Assembly (NCBI GenBank): GCA_012974475.1
Contig: JAAXQD010000170.1
Location: 1-22,274, forward strand
Length of the DNA: 22,274 bases
Source: Desulfobacterales bacterium
GTDB taxonomy: Bacteria > Desulfobacterota > Desulfobacteria > Desulfobacterales > UBA11574
Direction of reading: 5' to 3'
Positions 7,342 to 15,564 of the stretch are shown one piece after another; positions within the stretch are counted from its first letter, which is position 1, and every line of letters starts with the position of its first letter. A program made the translations under genes and the position numbers. The notes beneath the pieces were generated by a model that was given only the letters and a program-made list of their open reading frames with translations, did no database searches and was not told where the DNA came from.

Positions 7342-8523
7342 TTATCTAAATTTTTCCATTACACGCTTAAACCCCGGCATGGCATTTATTATGGTAGGAT
7401 CGTCCACGCAAAACGCAATTCTAAAATAGCCGGGTCCGCCAAAACCGCTTCCGGGCACCACAAGAATCAGTTCCTCCTGAAGGGCCTTTACGAACTTTAC
7501 ATCATCGGAAATCGGCGCTTTCGGAAAAAGATAAAAAGCACCCGAGGGTTTGACGAAATCGTATCCGCAATCTGCAAGGCCATGGCACAAAAGGTCTCTT
7601 TTTCGGGCATAAACGGAAATGTCCACACTCGCCCCTTGAAGGGATGCGACAACCCGCTGCATCAGGCCCGGTGCATTGACAAACCCCAGTATTCTATTGG
7701 TCAGCGCCATGCCTTCTATCAGTTCCCCCTTAAATGACGCTTCGGGATTGATCGCCAGATAGCCGATTCGCTCACCGGGAATCGAAATGTCTTTAGAATA
7801 TGAGGTGGCAATGATGCTCTCACGATAACTGTTAAAGATGCTGGGCACTTTATAACCATCATAAACGATCTTACGGTAGGGTTCGTCCGCAATGAGATAT
7901 AGGGTCCGGTTCAATTTTTCCCCTTTTTCTCTTAAAAGCGTTCCGAGTTCATCGAGGCTCTCTTTTGAATACACCTGACCGGTGGGATTGTTGGGGGAAT
8001 TGATAAGCACGGCCTTTGTCTTTTCGGTAATAACAGCAGAAATCGCCCCGATATCCAGGGTAAAATCGGGTTTGGTCGGAACGGTTCTTAGACTTCCGCC
8101 ATGATTTTCCGTGTAATATGTATATTCGACGAAATAGGGCGCCGGCGTAATAACTTCGTCGCCGGGATCGAGAATTGCTTTCAGGATAACGTTCAGGGCG
8201 CCTGCAGCGCCACAGGTCATGATCACATCATTTTCCGAAACCTGAACCTGTTCCTCCCTGCAAAGAAAATCCGCCACAGACTTGCGAACATGCGGATAAC
8301 CCATATTCGGCATATATCCATGGCCCTCCGCAATTGAAGACACGACGGCGGCGTCGAGGGCCGCACGAAATTTTTCCGGAGGTTTCAGATTGGGATTGCC
8401 GAGACTGAAATCAAACACATTTTCAGCCCCGTGCTCTGCTTTGAGGCGTGAACCTTCTTCAAACATTTTACGGATCCAGGAAGATCCGGATATTGTGGTT
8501 TTGATATGCTTGGCGATGGTCAT
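7342..8523 (-). CDS. PLP-dependent class I aminotransferase (aspartate aminotransferase-like)
   Basis: A 393-residue fold-type I aminotransferase. Visible landmarks are FDFSLGNPN near residue 40, the GAAGALN cofactor-phosphate loop, the NSPNNPTGQVYS signature, the IADEPYRKI segment that contacts the pyridine ring, and SYSKDISIPGERIGY with the Schiff-base Lys244. The C-terminal PGSGFGGPGYFRIAF contains the Arg that binds the substrate alpha-carboxylate. Length and motifs fit the aspartate/aromatic aminotransferase group, but exact substrate specificity is not readable. It is the first gene of the run that leads to the methylmalonyl-CoA genes, and a palindromic spacer separates it from the epimerase gene. 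A role in supplying oxaloacetate for a transcarboxylase is possible but only inferred. A TATAAT box lies about 30 nt upstream. Confidence 0.88.
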   Translation of the reverse strand: MTIAKHIKTTISGSSWIRKMFEEGSRLKAEHGAENVFDFSLGNPNLKPPEKFRAALDAAVVSSIAEGHGYMPNMGYPHVRKSVADFLCREEQVQVSENDVIMTCGAAGALNVILKAILDPGDEVITPAPYFVEYTYYTENHGGSLRTVPTKPDFTLDIGAISAVITEKTKAVLINSPNNPTGQVYSKESLDELGTLLREKGEKLNRTLYLIADEPYRKIVYDGYKVPSIFNSYRESIIATSYSKDISIPGERIGYLAINPEASFKGELIEGMALTNRILGFVNAPGLMQRVVASLQGASVDISVYARKRDLLCHGLADCGYDFVKPSGAFYLFPKAPISDDVKFVKALQEELILVVPGSGFGGPGYFRIAFCVDDPTIINAMPGFKRVMEKFR

Positions 8524-8551
8524 GTTGAACCCTTATATTGATTTCTCGGAA

Positions 8552-8557
8552 ATTATA
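8552..8557 (-). promoter_or_regulatory. -10 box upstream of the aminotransferase gene
   Basis: A perfect TATAAT reads on the minus strand, with the start codon 29-34 nt downstream and AAGGG as ribosome site. The -35 region is poor. It lies in the 272-nt spacer (8524-8795) between tgt and the aminotransferase, where no gene, RNA or repeat was recognised. It is a plausible promoter for the whole methylmalonyl-CoA run. Confidence 0.42.
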
Positions 8558-8780
8558 TAAGAACCCGAGCTTCACACCCCCTGAGAAAACAGTGCGCAAA
8601 CAGCCGATCCGGTTACCAAACGTCTCGACCTTGAAGGGGTGGACAAAACTCGTGTATAAGTGGGCCTAAAAAAAGGATCATATCCAATAATTATCAAAAA
8701 ATCCTATGGCTTGCTCAACCTTTTCAGTATATAAATGTTATAAAAAAATTTGCAAGCTCTTTGTGTGAAAATTTTGAAGC

Positions 8781-8802
8781 GCCCTGCAGTAAGTTTCAGG
8801 GC
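8781..8802 (-). terminator. Stem-loop at the tgt stop codon
   Basis: On the minus strand GCCCTG and CAGGGC form a 6-bp GC-rich stem around a 10-base loop; the left arm overlaps the tgt stop codon. The following sequence is only moderately U-rich (TTCAAAATTTT), so it is a weak intrinsic terminator or a 3'-end stabilising hairpin closing the queA-tgt unit. Confidence 0.4.
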
Positions 8803-9902
8803 CGCTGGTTTTCATAAAAATCTTTTTTGAACGCCTCGAATTTGTCTTGGCTTATGGCGGTTCGCATATTCTGCATCAGGCGCGTATAGTAATGAATGTT
8901 GTGGATGGTGTTGAGACGATACGCCAGCAGTTCTTTGGCCATATAAAGATGCCGCAGATAAGCCCTGGAATAATTTTGACAGGTATAACATGTACAACCT
9001 GAGTCTATCGGTTCTGTGTCATTCTTGAAACGTGAGTTACAGATATTTATGGCACCGAATTTTGTAAACATCTTGCCGTTTCTTGCATTCCGGGTGGGAA
9101 GGACACAGTCGAACATATCACCACCAAGGGCAACGAGTTCTACGAGATCCTCGGGGGTTCCGACGCCCATGATATATTTCGGTTTCGTGTCATCGAGGAT
9201 CGGAAGGGTAAAACCGGCAATTTCGAGCATGATATCTTTGGGTTCTCCAACGCTCAGCCCGCCGACGGCATATCCGCTAAAACCGATGTCCATCAGTGCA
9301 TGGGCTGAAGTTTCTCGCAAATCTTTGAACATACCGCCCTGAACAATACCAAACAGGGCGTTTTTCTCCTTTCCAAGTGCAGCTTTGCACCTTTTTGCCC
9401 ATTGTGTGGTCAGCTGGAGTGCTTTTTTCGCCGCATCCCGTCCGGTGGGGTATTTTATGCACTCATCAAGGCACATAATGATGTCAGATCCTAGGCAGAG
9501 CTGAACTTCCACTGATTTTTCAGGGGTTAACATATGCTGCGACCCGTCAATATGTGACTGGAACAAGGCGCCTTCTTCGGTAATTTTTCTTAGCTTTGCA
9601 AGGGAAAAAATCTGAAAGCCGCCGCTGTCCGTCAAAATAGGACCTCCCCAATGCATAAAACCGTGGAGGCCGTTAAAATTGCGGATCACTTCACAGCCCG
9701 GCCTGAGATAAAGGTGATACGTATTTCCGAGGATGATCTGGGCACCACAGTCCAAAAGTTCTTCGGGGGTCAAAGATTTAACCGTGGCCAGGGTTCCCAC
9801 CGGCATGAAAACCGGCGTCTTTACTTCACCGTGAGCGGTCTGCAAACGCCCCGCCCTGGCCCGTGTTGTGGTGGATTTGGAAATTACCTCGAAATTGAAC
9901 AT
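8796..9902 (-). CDS. tgt: tRNA-guanine transglycosylase
   Basis: A 368-residue (beta/alpha)8 enzyme that replaces guanine-34 of GUN-anticodon tRNAs with preQ1. The substrate Asp92 lies in LTDSGGFQIFS, the nucleophile Asp265 in DCVLPTRNARNG, and the GIVQGG and YAVGGLSVGE loops are intact. The zinc site reads CTCYTC with a downstream His, as in bacterial Tgt. The frame stays open upstream for over 100 codons, but that extension lies inside queA and has no Tgt homology. The ATG at 9900-9902 gives MFNFEVI, the normal family N-terminus. It starts 5 nt after the queA stop, consistent with one transcript and successive steps of queuosine synthesis. Confidence 0.96.
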   Translation of the reverse strand: MFNFEVISKSTTTRARAGRLQTAHGEVKTPVFMPVGTLATVKSLTPEELLDCGAQIILGNTYHLYLRPGCEVIRNFNGLHGFMHWGGPILTDSGGFQIFSLAKLRKITEEGALFQSHIDGSQHMLTPEKSVEVQLCLGSDIIMCLDECIKYPTGRDAAKKALQLTTQWAKRCKAALGKEKNALFGIVQGGMFKDLRETSAHALMDIGFSGYAVGGLSVGEPKDIMLEIAGFTLPILDDTKPKYIMGVGTPEDLVELVALGGDMFDCVLPTRNARNGKMFTKFGAINICNSRFKNDTEPIDSGCTCYTCQNYSRAYLRHLYMAKELLAYRLNTIHNIHYYTRLMQNMRTAISQDKFEAFKKDFYENQRP

Positions 9903-9907
9903 AGTAT

Positions 9908-10960
9908 CTATACGATCAACATCGCATCCCCGTAACTGAAAAATCTGTACCTTTCCCTTATGGCGGCTTCGTAGGCCTTCAAAACCGTTTCGCGACCTGC
10001 AAACGCCGATACAAGCATCAGCAGTGTCGATTTTGGCAGATGAAAATTTGTAATCATTGCATCGACAACGTTGAACCCGTAACCGGGGTATATGAAAAGA
10101 TCGCAGTTTCCGCTGCCATGCGCAACAACCCCGCTCTGGTTCGATGCGTATTCGAGTGTACGCACGCATGTCGTGCCGACGGCCACAATTCTGTTTCCCT
10201 TTGCTTTTTCGCGGTTGATGACATCCGCCGTCTGTTTGCCGATAAAATACCATTCAGAATGGATGCGATGGTCTCTAATATCGGACACCCTTACGGGCAA
10301 AAAAGTACCGTAACTTACGTGAAGGGTAATTGCAACAATCTTCACCCCTTTTTTTCTGAGTTTTTCAAGAAGGCTTTCAGAAAAATGAAGACCTGCCGTG
10401 GGTGCGGCAACGGCGCCCTTTTGTGAAGCATAGACGGTCTGATAAAATGTCCTGTCATCCTTGCTATCGCTCCTTTTGATATAGGGTGGCAAAGGGATGC
10501 GTCCGATCCGGTCGAGGAGTGTTTCAAAGCGGCCGTTGTATAAAAATTTTACCCGATAAATTCCGTCTTTAAAGTCGATAATTTTTGCCGTTAATCCCTG
10601 ATCAAAAAATAATGTGGCACCGTCTTTCGGCCTTTTGGATGTTTTTATCATGCACCGGCAAATAAATTCACCCGTATCCATCCGGTCTTTGCCGCCGTCC
10701 GGATAGCCTAAAACAAGAACTTCGGCCCTGCCGCCGGTCTCCTTTTGGCCGACCAGTCTTGCCGGAATGACCGCTGTGTTATTGACAACCAGAACGTCTG
10801 AAGGGGTTAAGAGATCGCAAACATCGAAAAAGCGGTGATGCCCCAGCATCCTGGTTTTCCGATCCACAAACAAAAGTCTTGATCGGTCACGCTGTGCCAC
10901 CGGATTTTGAGCAATGAGCGCTTCGGGGAGATTATAGTTGTAATCCTCCAACAAATACAT
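9908..10960 (-). CDS. queA: S-adenosylmethionine:tRNA ribosyltransferase-isomerase
   Basis: A 350-residue QueA, close to the usual 340-360. It converts preQ1-tRNA, the product of Tgt, to epoxyqueuosine-tRNA using the ribosyl part of S-adenosylmethionine. Recognisable segments are the N-terminal LPEALIAQNP and RDRSRLL, the AAPTAGLHFS motif, the HVSYGTFLPVR strand, AVGTTCVRTLE and the MITNFHLPKSTLLMLVSAFAG C-terminus. An AAGGAA ribosome site precedes the ATG. It is separated by 28 nt from the upstream ATP-grasp gene, so it may be read from the same transcript. Confidence 0.96.
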   Translation of the reverse strand: MYLLEDYNYNLPEALIAQNPVAQRDRSRLLFVDRKTRMLGHHRFFDVCDLLTPSDVLVVNNTAVIPARLVGQKETGGRAEVLVLGYPDGGKDRMDTGEFICRCMIKTSKRPKDGATLFFDQGLTAKIIDFKDGIYRVKFLYNGRFETLLDRIGRIPLPPYIKRSDSKDDRTFYQTVYASQKGAVAAPTAGLHFSESLLEKLRKKGVKIVAITLHVSYGTFLPVRVSDIRDHRIHSEWYFIGKQTADVINREKAKGNRIVAVGTTCVRTLEYASNQSGVVAHGSGNCDLFIYPGYGFNVVDAMITNFHLPKSTLLMLVSAFAGRETVLKAYEAAIRERYRFFSYGDAMLIV

Positions 10961-10988
10961 GTCGAGTCGTTTTTCCTTTTTTTAATGA

Positions 10989-12365
10989 TTATTCTCCGAT
11001 AGTCGATTCAATGGTCTTTTTTGCCTGTTCAAGGCCTTCTATAACACTCGAGCGATCCTTTCCCAAGGCAACAATACGGGCAAAAAAGGAGCCTTCTGCC
11101 ACCATAAAACCGCCGCCGACATGATCCATAATTAAAACATCTTTTTTCAGCTGGTTTTCTGCAATTTTTTTAAAAGATTCACGTTCTTGACGGTTATGCG
11201 GAATCGTCGCGCAGGTGTTCACCGAATGATGGTTTTTGTAATTGTACGTTCCCCAGTGGATGCTATTTGGATTTTCTAACATCTCTTGGGTATTTTTCGG
11301 AAATCTCTCTTTTTGAACGGCATAATACTCCAGTTCCGGAAGCATGGCCGATCCTTTGGGCAAGTTATTTTCAAGAACACAGCAAAACTCCATGGCGGTT
11401 CCCTGTTTGCGGGCATTCACTTCAAGAAAGAAAATGCGTCCCCTTGGGTCCACCAGGTAATCGCAACCGAACATACCGCGAAAACCTTCCCGGGCCAGCC
11501 ATTTGCCGATCTTGCGTGTATATTTTTCAAGTTTGGACACACACCCTTTTTTAAGTATCGTCGGGAAGATGGAACCGACGAACTGAGTACCGTGTTCTAT
11601 GAACTGATCCGCAACGCCTGCGATATAAATATCATTTTCATTGGCCACCACACCCAGAACCGTGGGGTCATGGTCGTGGGGGATGAATCGACTGATGAGA
11701 TAGTTTGGTTTTTGATCCTTAAATCTTTCAAGAATATCGTCACGACGGTATGCAACGATGCTTTTCAATCCCCCGGAGCTGTATTCCTCGCTGACAAAAA
11801 TACCTTCCGTCCAGTTTGACCAGAGTTGATCCGTTGTTTTTAGAAGTTCGTCCAACCCGTTGCAAATTCGATAGTCCACCATGGGGAGAAGATTTTTACA
11901 GGCCTCGTACTGGAATATCTTGCTGTTCAGTCGGTCGGATATTTTGCTGTCAGGACCAATTATGGAAACACCGGGCAATCGGTCCAAGTTCATTTCCGGC
12001 ATGCTCTGGTACATATAGATATATAGTTTTTTCTGCCGCTCAAGTAAATTTTGAACCAATTTTCTAACGTGACGATTGCTCGAGACGCTGGACAAGAATA
12101 TTTTGGTCGGTATTCTACAGCTTCCTTTTCGACCATGTTTGCGCGAAAATTCATCCACCCGCGGATTGATAACCATCAGGTTAGGATAGGTGTATTGGGC
12201 CAAAACATCCTGGACGATGGAAATAAAATCGATCTTTCGGTTGTAAATTTTAGAAAGTGCTTCTTTAAGAAAAATGTTTGGCCCGTAATTTTTTATGGAT
12301 CCGATATACAAAAAATAGTGGGTATCTTCTTCCAATTGATAATTAGAGAAATAAATCTCAGACAT
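10989..12365 (-). CDS. Divergent ATP-grasp protein, substrate unknown
   Basis: A 458-residue protein. Residues 1-140 look like a Rossmann-type pre-ATP-grasp domain. Residues about 140-330 carry the ATP-grasp fold: GPDSKISDRLNSK near 138-150, a SEEYSSGGL loop (192-200), then GMFGCDYLVDPRGRIFFLEVNAR (297-319), where Asp302, Glu315 and Asn317 fit the Mg-ATP ligands. The rest (330-458) is family-specific and has no motif I recognise. The fold forms carboxylate-amine or similar bonds via an acyl-phosphate; the partners here are unknown. I chose the ATG at 12363-12365 because AAAGGG lies 6 nt upstream; a TTG 33 nt earlier has no ribosome site. It follows a RimK-like gene across a 196-nt gap holding a nested inverted repeat, and precedes queA by 28 nt. 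Confidence 0.75.
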   Translation of the reverse strand: MSEIYFSNYQLEEDTHYFLYIGSIKNYGPNIFLKEALSKIYNRKIDFISIVQDVLAQYTYPNLMVINPRVDEFSRKHGRKGSCRIPTKIFLSSVSSNRHVRKLVQNLLERQKKLYIYMYQSMPEMNLDRLPGVSIIGPDSKISDRLNSKIFQYEACKNLLPMVDYRICNGLDELLKTTDQLWSNWTEGIFVSEEYSSGGLKSIVAYRRDDILERFKDQKPNYLISRFIPHDHDPTVLGVVANENDIYIAGVADQFIEHGTQFVGSIFPTILKKGCVSKLEKYTRKIGKWLAREGFRGMFGCDYLVDPRGRIFFLEVNARKQGTAMEFCCVLENNLPKGSAMLPELEYYAVQKERFPKNTQEMLENPNSIHWGTYNYKNHHSVNTCATIPHNRQERESFKKIAENQLKKDVLIMDHVGGGFMVAEGSFFARIVALGKDRSSVIEGLEQAKKTIESTIGE

Positions 12366-12404
12366 GATGTACCCTTTACCGGCCAAACCGGAACCCAAAA
12401 TATT

Positions 12405-12507
12405 TGCTACTAAGGCACCAAGACCCGCCCGCCTCGCCTAAGGCGAAGCCGATGGCGGGCAGGCACAAAGAATATATTTATTATTCTATCTTCGTGCCTT
12501 AGTGGCA
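12405..12507. repeat. Nested inverted-repeat (REP/MITE-like) element
   Basis: The outer arms, 12405-12423 and 12489-12507, are 19 bp each and match at 17 of 19 positions as an inverted repeat around CTAAGGCAC/GTGCCTTAG. Inside, 12427-12433 (GCCCGCC) pairs with 12454-12460 (GGCGGGC), and within that TCGCC-TAA-GGCGA (12434-12446) forms a third hairpin. The inner module is GC-rich within AT-rich flanks, as if one small repeat had inserted into another. No coding capacity. Confidence 0.7.
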
Positions 12508-12508
12508 G

Positions 12509-12548
12509 AATTGAAAAAATTTTGTCAAAAAAAGCTCAAAATTCAATT
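12509..12548 (-). terminator. AT-rich stem-loop after the RimK-like gene
   Basis: On the minus strand AATTGAATTTTG pairs with CAAAAT-tttt-TCAATT, leaving a 4-nt bulge; T runs occur in the loop and second arm. It starts 13 nt after the stop codon of the RimK-like gene. It may end or weaken that transcript before the second ATP-grasp gene. It is AT-rich and therefore weak. Confidence 0.3.
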
Positions 12549-12561
12549 TAAATAACGATGA

Positions 12562-13446
12562 TTATCCATAGGTTTCAGCAACGTAATCTATGATTCGGCC
12601 GGCGATGTCCAGGCCGGTGGCTGCTTCCAGGCCGGTGAATCCAGGCGTATAGTTGACCTCGATAACCCAGACCTTTCCATATGGGTCTACAATTAAGTCG
12701 ACTCCGGCGATTTCAAGGCCCAGAGCATCTGCAGCCTTCAACGAAATATTCTCCCACTCGGTTGCAAGATCCACAGGCCAGCTTTTCTTGCTTAAATGAA
12801 AATTGGCCCTGAAGTCTCCTGCCTTAGGCTTGAGTTTCATGGCTCCGACGACAACGCCGCCGACGACCAAAACGCGTACATCCTGGCGGTTTTCGGGAGG
12901 AATAAATTTTTGTACCAACATGCCTTTGCTGGGCTCAAGATTATTATGAAGGATCAACCTTGCTTTGTGTTCCGTGTCAACCAGAAAGACCCCCTCTCCC
13001 ACACGGCCGCTGACCTGTTTAACGACCACCGGATACCCTCCCCATCGGGCCAAAACGGATTGAAATCCCTCATAGGAGTTGATGAGGCCTGTATCCGGAA
13101 TCGGCAACTGAGCGGCAGACAACGCCTGAAGGGTGAGAAATTGATCTTTTGCAAGGCGGATGGCATCCAGATTATTGACCAGGGGAATTCCCATATGGCG
13201 AAGATGGGGGATCAGGGCCAGACTGGAATCATTTACGGTGGAACCCTGCCGCGGCAATACAACGTCCAAGATCCCAATATTCGGAATCCCCACCATGCCG
13301 AGATCACCGCGCTCCAAAATCGCCCAAACCTGTAGCGAATCCACCACAATCAAACGATGACCTCTTTGAGCCGCCGCTTCTGACAACCGCTTTGTGGGCG
13401 GGTATTCATAGCCTTCGGCGGTAATGATGCCTATATTCATGCCCAT
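12562..13446 (-). CDS. RimK-family ATP-grasp ligase
   Basis: A 294-residue ATP-grasp ligase of the RimK/LysX/MptN group. Residues 1-95 are the N-terminal alpha/beta domain; the ATP-grasp domain follows. Visible residues include the lysine in VVVKQVSGRVGEGVFLV (Lys143), DVRVLVVGG (Asp189, Arg191), AGDFRANFHLS (209-219), AGVDLIVD and the metal motif in VIEVNYTPGFTGLEAATG (Glu263, Asn265). These are textbook RimK features. Such enzymes join an amino acid to a C-terminal glutamate or another carboxylate; the acceptor is not deducible. AAGGTG lies just upstream of the ATG (13444-13446), favouring Met1 over Met3. It starts 45 nt after the cyclase stop, so the two are probably co-transcribed. A ribosomal S6-modifying role is only one possibility. 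Confidence 0.88.
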   Translation of the reverse strand: MGMNIGIITAEGYEYPPTKRLSEAAAQRGHRLIVVDSLQVWAILERGDLGMVGIPNIGILDVVLPRQGSTVNDSSLALIPHLRHMGIPLVNNLDAIRLAKDQFLTLQALSAAQLPIPDTGLINSYEGFQSVLARWGGYPVVVKQVSGRVGEGVFLVDTEHKARLILHNNLEPSKGMLVQKFIPPENRQDVRVLVVGGVVVGAMKLKPKAGDFRANFHLSKKSWPVDLATEWENISLKAADALGLEIAGVDLIVDPYGKVWVIEVNYTPGFTGLEAATGLDIAGRIIDYVAETYG

Positions 13447-13491
13447 ATTTTCACCTTTCTGATTAATAATTTCAAAAAGAAGCCCCCAGTT

Positions 13492-15564
13492 TCACGAAAA
13501 ACCGTTGACAAACTCGGTTACCATGGGGGTGAGGTAAGTGATTTGTGTTGAATGCGAATAGCGGTCGGCCCGGCGGGTTACGGTGGCGACTTTTGCATAC
13601 AAATAAATCCTATTTTCATCCTCATCACCGGTAAAATCGATCCGAACCTCCTGCAGAGGGGCGATTTCTTCGGCAACAATCACCGTTGCCCACTGGGTTG
13701 AAAAATGCGTCAGTTCTGCACTCAACCCGGATGATCCCATCTTTTTACCATGCATTTTATGCAAGATAACCGGAATCGGTTTTTTCAAAGGTTCTGTATA
13801 TTCGACCCGGTCCGGTAATGCTAAATTATAGGGCTCTTTAATACCGATCACATCATAGAGATCGATATCTTCTTCCACGCCCTTAAACCTTACCGGCCGG
13901 ACCCCGCGAACGATCACTATATCCTTGACCTGTTCGTAAGTAGACGGGGTAATCAGAACCTGGCCCCCTAATGTAGCCCCCTCCACCCGTGATGCCAAAT
14001 TGATATTGTGTCCAACGACGCCATATTTGGCGCGTTCTTTGCTCCCGATATTTCCGACGATGACCTCACCGGTGTTGATGCCGATGCCCATGAAAAGCGA
14101 GGGGAGTCCCCTCTCGCTGTTTTCGCTGTTTACCTCTTCCATGGCCAGCTGCATGGCCAACGCACAAGCCACTGCCCGAGCCGGGCTGTCACCATATTTA
14201 ATCGGTGCACCGAAAAACGTCAGAATGGCATCGCCAATAAATTCATTGATGGTGCCTTTGTATTGGCCGATAATTTTGGACATTCGGCTTAAATAACCGT
14301 TTAGAACTTCAATGACCTGATCGGGATTTAAATGTTCACAAAGGGGGGTGAACCCCCTCAGATCGCTGAGCATAATCGTTACTTCTCTGATTTCACCGCC
14401 CAATTCAAGACCGTCCGATGTGTCCAAAAGTTCTTCCACCACTTCTTTGGTGACATACCGGCCGAAGGTGTCCCGGATGAAGTCCCTCTGACGCAATCCT
14501 TCCATCATTTCATTGAATGCTGCGGTTAATTGCCCAATCTCATCATGACTTTTTACTTCCATTGAATCACGGTAAGGCCCCTCTTCGGTCACTTGAACCG
14601 CTGAGTTCAACAGGTCAATAATGGGTCGTGAAATACGTCGGGTGACCACAACTAACAAAAGTAAGAGTGCCATGATCAGCGAAATATTCAGTGCAGCCAT
14701 CTTAAGCGTTAACTGATGGAGAGGTTTTAAGACCGTCTTCGCCGGTACACTTAATACAAAGTAAATGGGGGCGCCATTAACGCGATAAAATCCCATATAC
14801 CGCTTCTCGTTCGAAAGTTTGCCTATATATTGTTTGTGTTGAATTTTCGTTTGTTTAATATCTTCGGATAGTTGTTTATATAATTCTTCTCCGGTGACAG
14901 CAATATCCGACCCAATCATCACTTTGTCCGGATGGAGTAAGACGATGGCGTTGGCGTCTACCAATATATTATCTCCACCTTCAAGGACAGGAAAGTTAGC
15001 CATCAGGCTCCGAGAGGCTAAAGCAATATCTACATCCACTCCGAGAACACCCATGAGTCCGCCGGTAGAATTGAGAACTTTCTGATATAAGGTTAATGTT
15101 GGACGTTGGGTGCTGGCATCCAAATAAGGCTCTGTGATACCATCCCTAACGCCGGCCGGCAGTCGCAAGGCCTCAAGATACCATGGTCTTGCGCGGGGAT
15201 CGTAATCCATGGGAAGCGGTGAAGTTTTTGCCCGAATAAACCTTCCATCAGGAAATCCCATGAACACCGACGTCACTGCTCCGCCCAACTGTTTTTTGGC
15301 CTCGACAAACAAACGGTGTTGTTGAAATTCATTTTCCGCACCCAAATTTTCGGTGATTGCCATAATTTTAAGTGTGGTTTGAATCCGAGCGATTCTGGTT
15401 GAGACCCCCTCGGCAGAAGCCCGGAGGAAATTTCGACCGGATTCTTTCATCTGATTGATCAGAAGGTTATGCACCAGCAGATAGCTTGAAAGCGACAATG
15501 CCGACGATATGAATACCACCGGGATGATAATAAAAATAAAAAACTTGCCGGCCAAGGTTTTCAT
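13492..15564 (-). CDS. Membrane class III nucleotidyl cyclase (Cache-HAMP-cyclase) with C-terminal extra domain
   Basis: A 690-residue receptor cyclase. Order: TM helix (about 8-30), periplasmic double-Cache sensor (about 35-270, with FPDGRFIRAK, DPRARPWYLEA and GGLMGVLGVDVD), second TM helix (about 285-306), HAMP linker (308-358), class III catalytic domain (about 390-560) and a C-terminal beta-rich region (about 595-690). The catalytic set is complete: metal Asp401 (SDLRGFT) and Asp445 (FIGDAI), and the transition-state pair Asn522/Arg526 (NINLASR). At the purine-selecting positions it has Glu441 and Gly515 instead of the Lys and Asp/Thr of typical adenylyl cyclases, so GTP use is possible. 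The C-terminal region resembles a PilZ-like barrel but lacks RxxxR and DxSxxG. GGAG precedes the ATG. It diverges from the SUMF1-like gene and leads into the RimK-like gene. Confidence 0.92.
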   Translation of the reverse strand: MKTLAGKFFIFIIIPVVFISSALSLSSYLLVHNLLINQMKESGRNFLRASAEGVSTRIARIQTTLKIMAITENLGAENEFQQHRLFVEAKKQLGGAVTSVFMGFPDGRFIRAKTSPLPMDYDPRARPWYLEALRLPAGVRDGITEPYLDASTQRPTLTLYQKVLNSTGGLMGVLGVDVDIALASRSLMANFPVLEGGDNILVDANAIVLLHPDKVMIGSDIAVTGEELYKQLSEDIKQTKIQHKQYIGKLSNEKRYMGFYRVNGAPIYFVLSVPAKTVLKPLHQLTLKMAALNISLIMALLLLLVVVTRRISRPIIDLLNSAVQVTEEGPYRDSMEVKSHDEIGQLTAAFNEMMEGLRQRDFIRDTFGRYVTKEVVEELLDTSDGLELGGEIREVTIMLSDLRGFTPLCEHLNPDQVIEVLNGYLSRMSKIIGQYKGTINEFIGDAILTFFGAPIKYGDSPARAVACALAMQLAMEEVNSENSERGLPSLFMGIGINTGEVIVGNIGSKERAKYGVVGHNINLASRVEGATLGGQVLITPSTYEQVKDIVIVRGVRPVRFKGVEEDIDLYDVIGIKEPYNLALPDRVEYTEPLKKPIPVILHKMHGKKMGSSGLSAELTHFSTQWATVIVAEEIAPLQEVRIDFTGDEDENRIYLYAKVATVTRRADRYSHSTQITYLTPMVTEFVNGFS

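Noticed and set aside
8524..8795. Possible gene or structured RNA in the tgt-aminotransferase spacer
   Set aside because: No open frame with coding character and no tRNA or riboswitch-like fold could be seen, only a -10 box and the weak hairpin at the tgt end.
9903..10253. Upstream extension of the tgt reading frame (about 117 codons)
   Set aside because: It lies wholly in the 3' part of queA in another frame and has no Tgt features; the family N-terminus begins at the ATG at 9900-9902.
12366..12398. TTG start extending the divergent ATP-grasp protein by 11 residues
   Set aside because: No ribosome site before it, while AAAGGG precedes the internal ATG.
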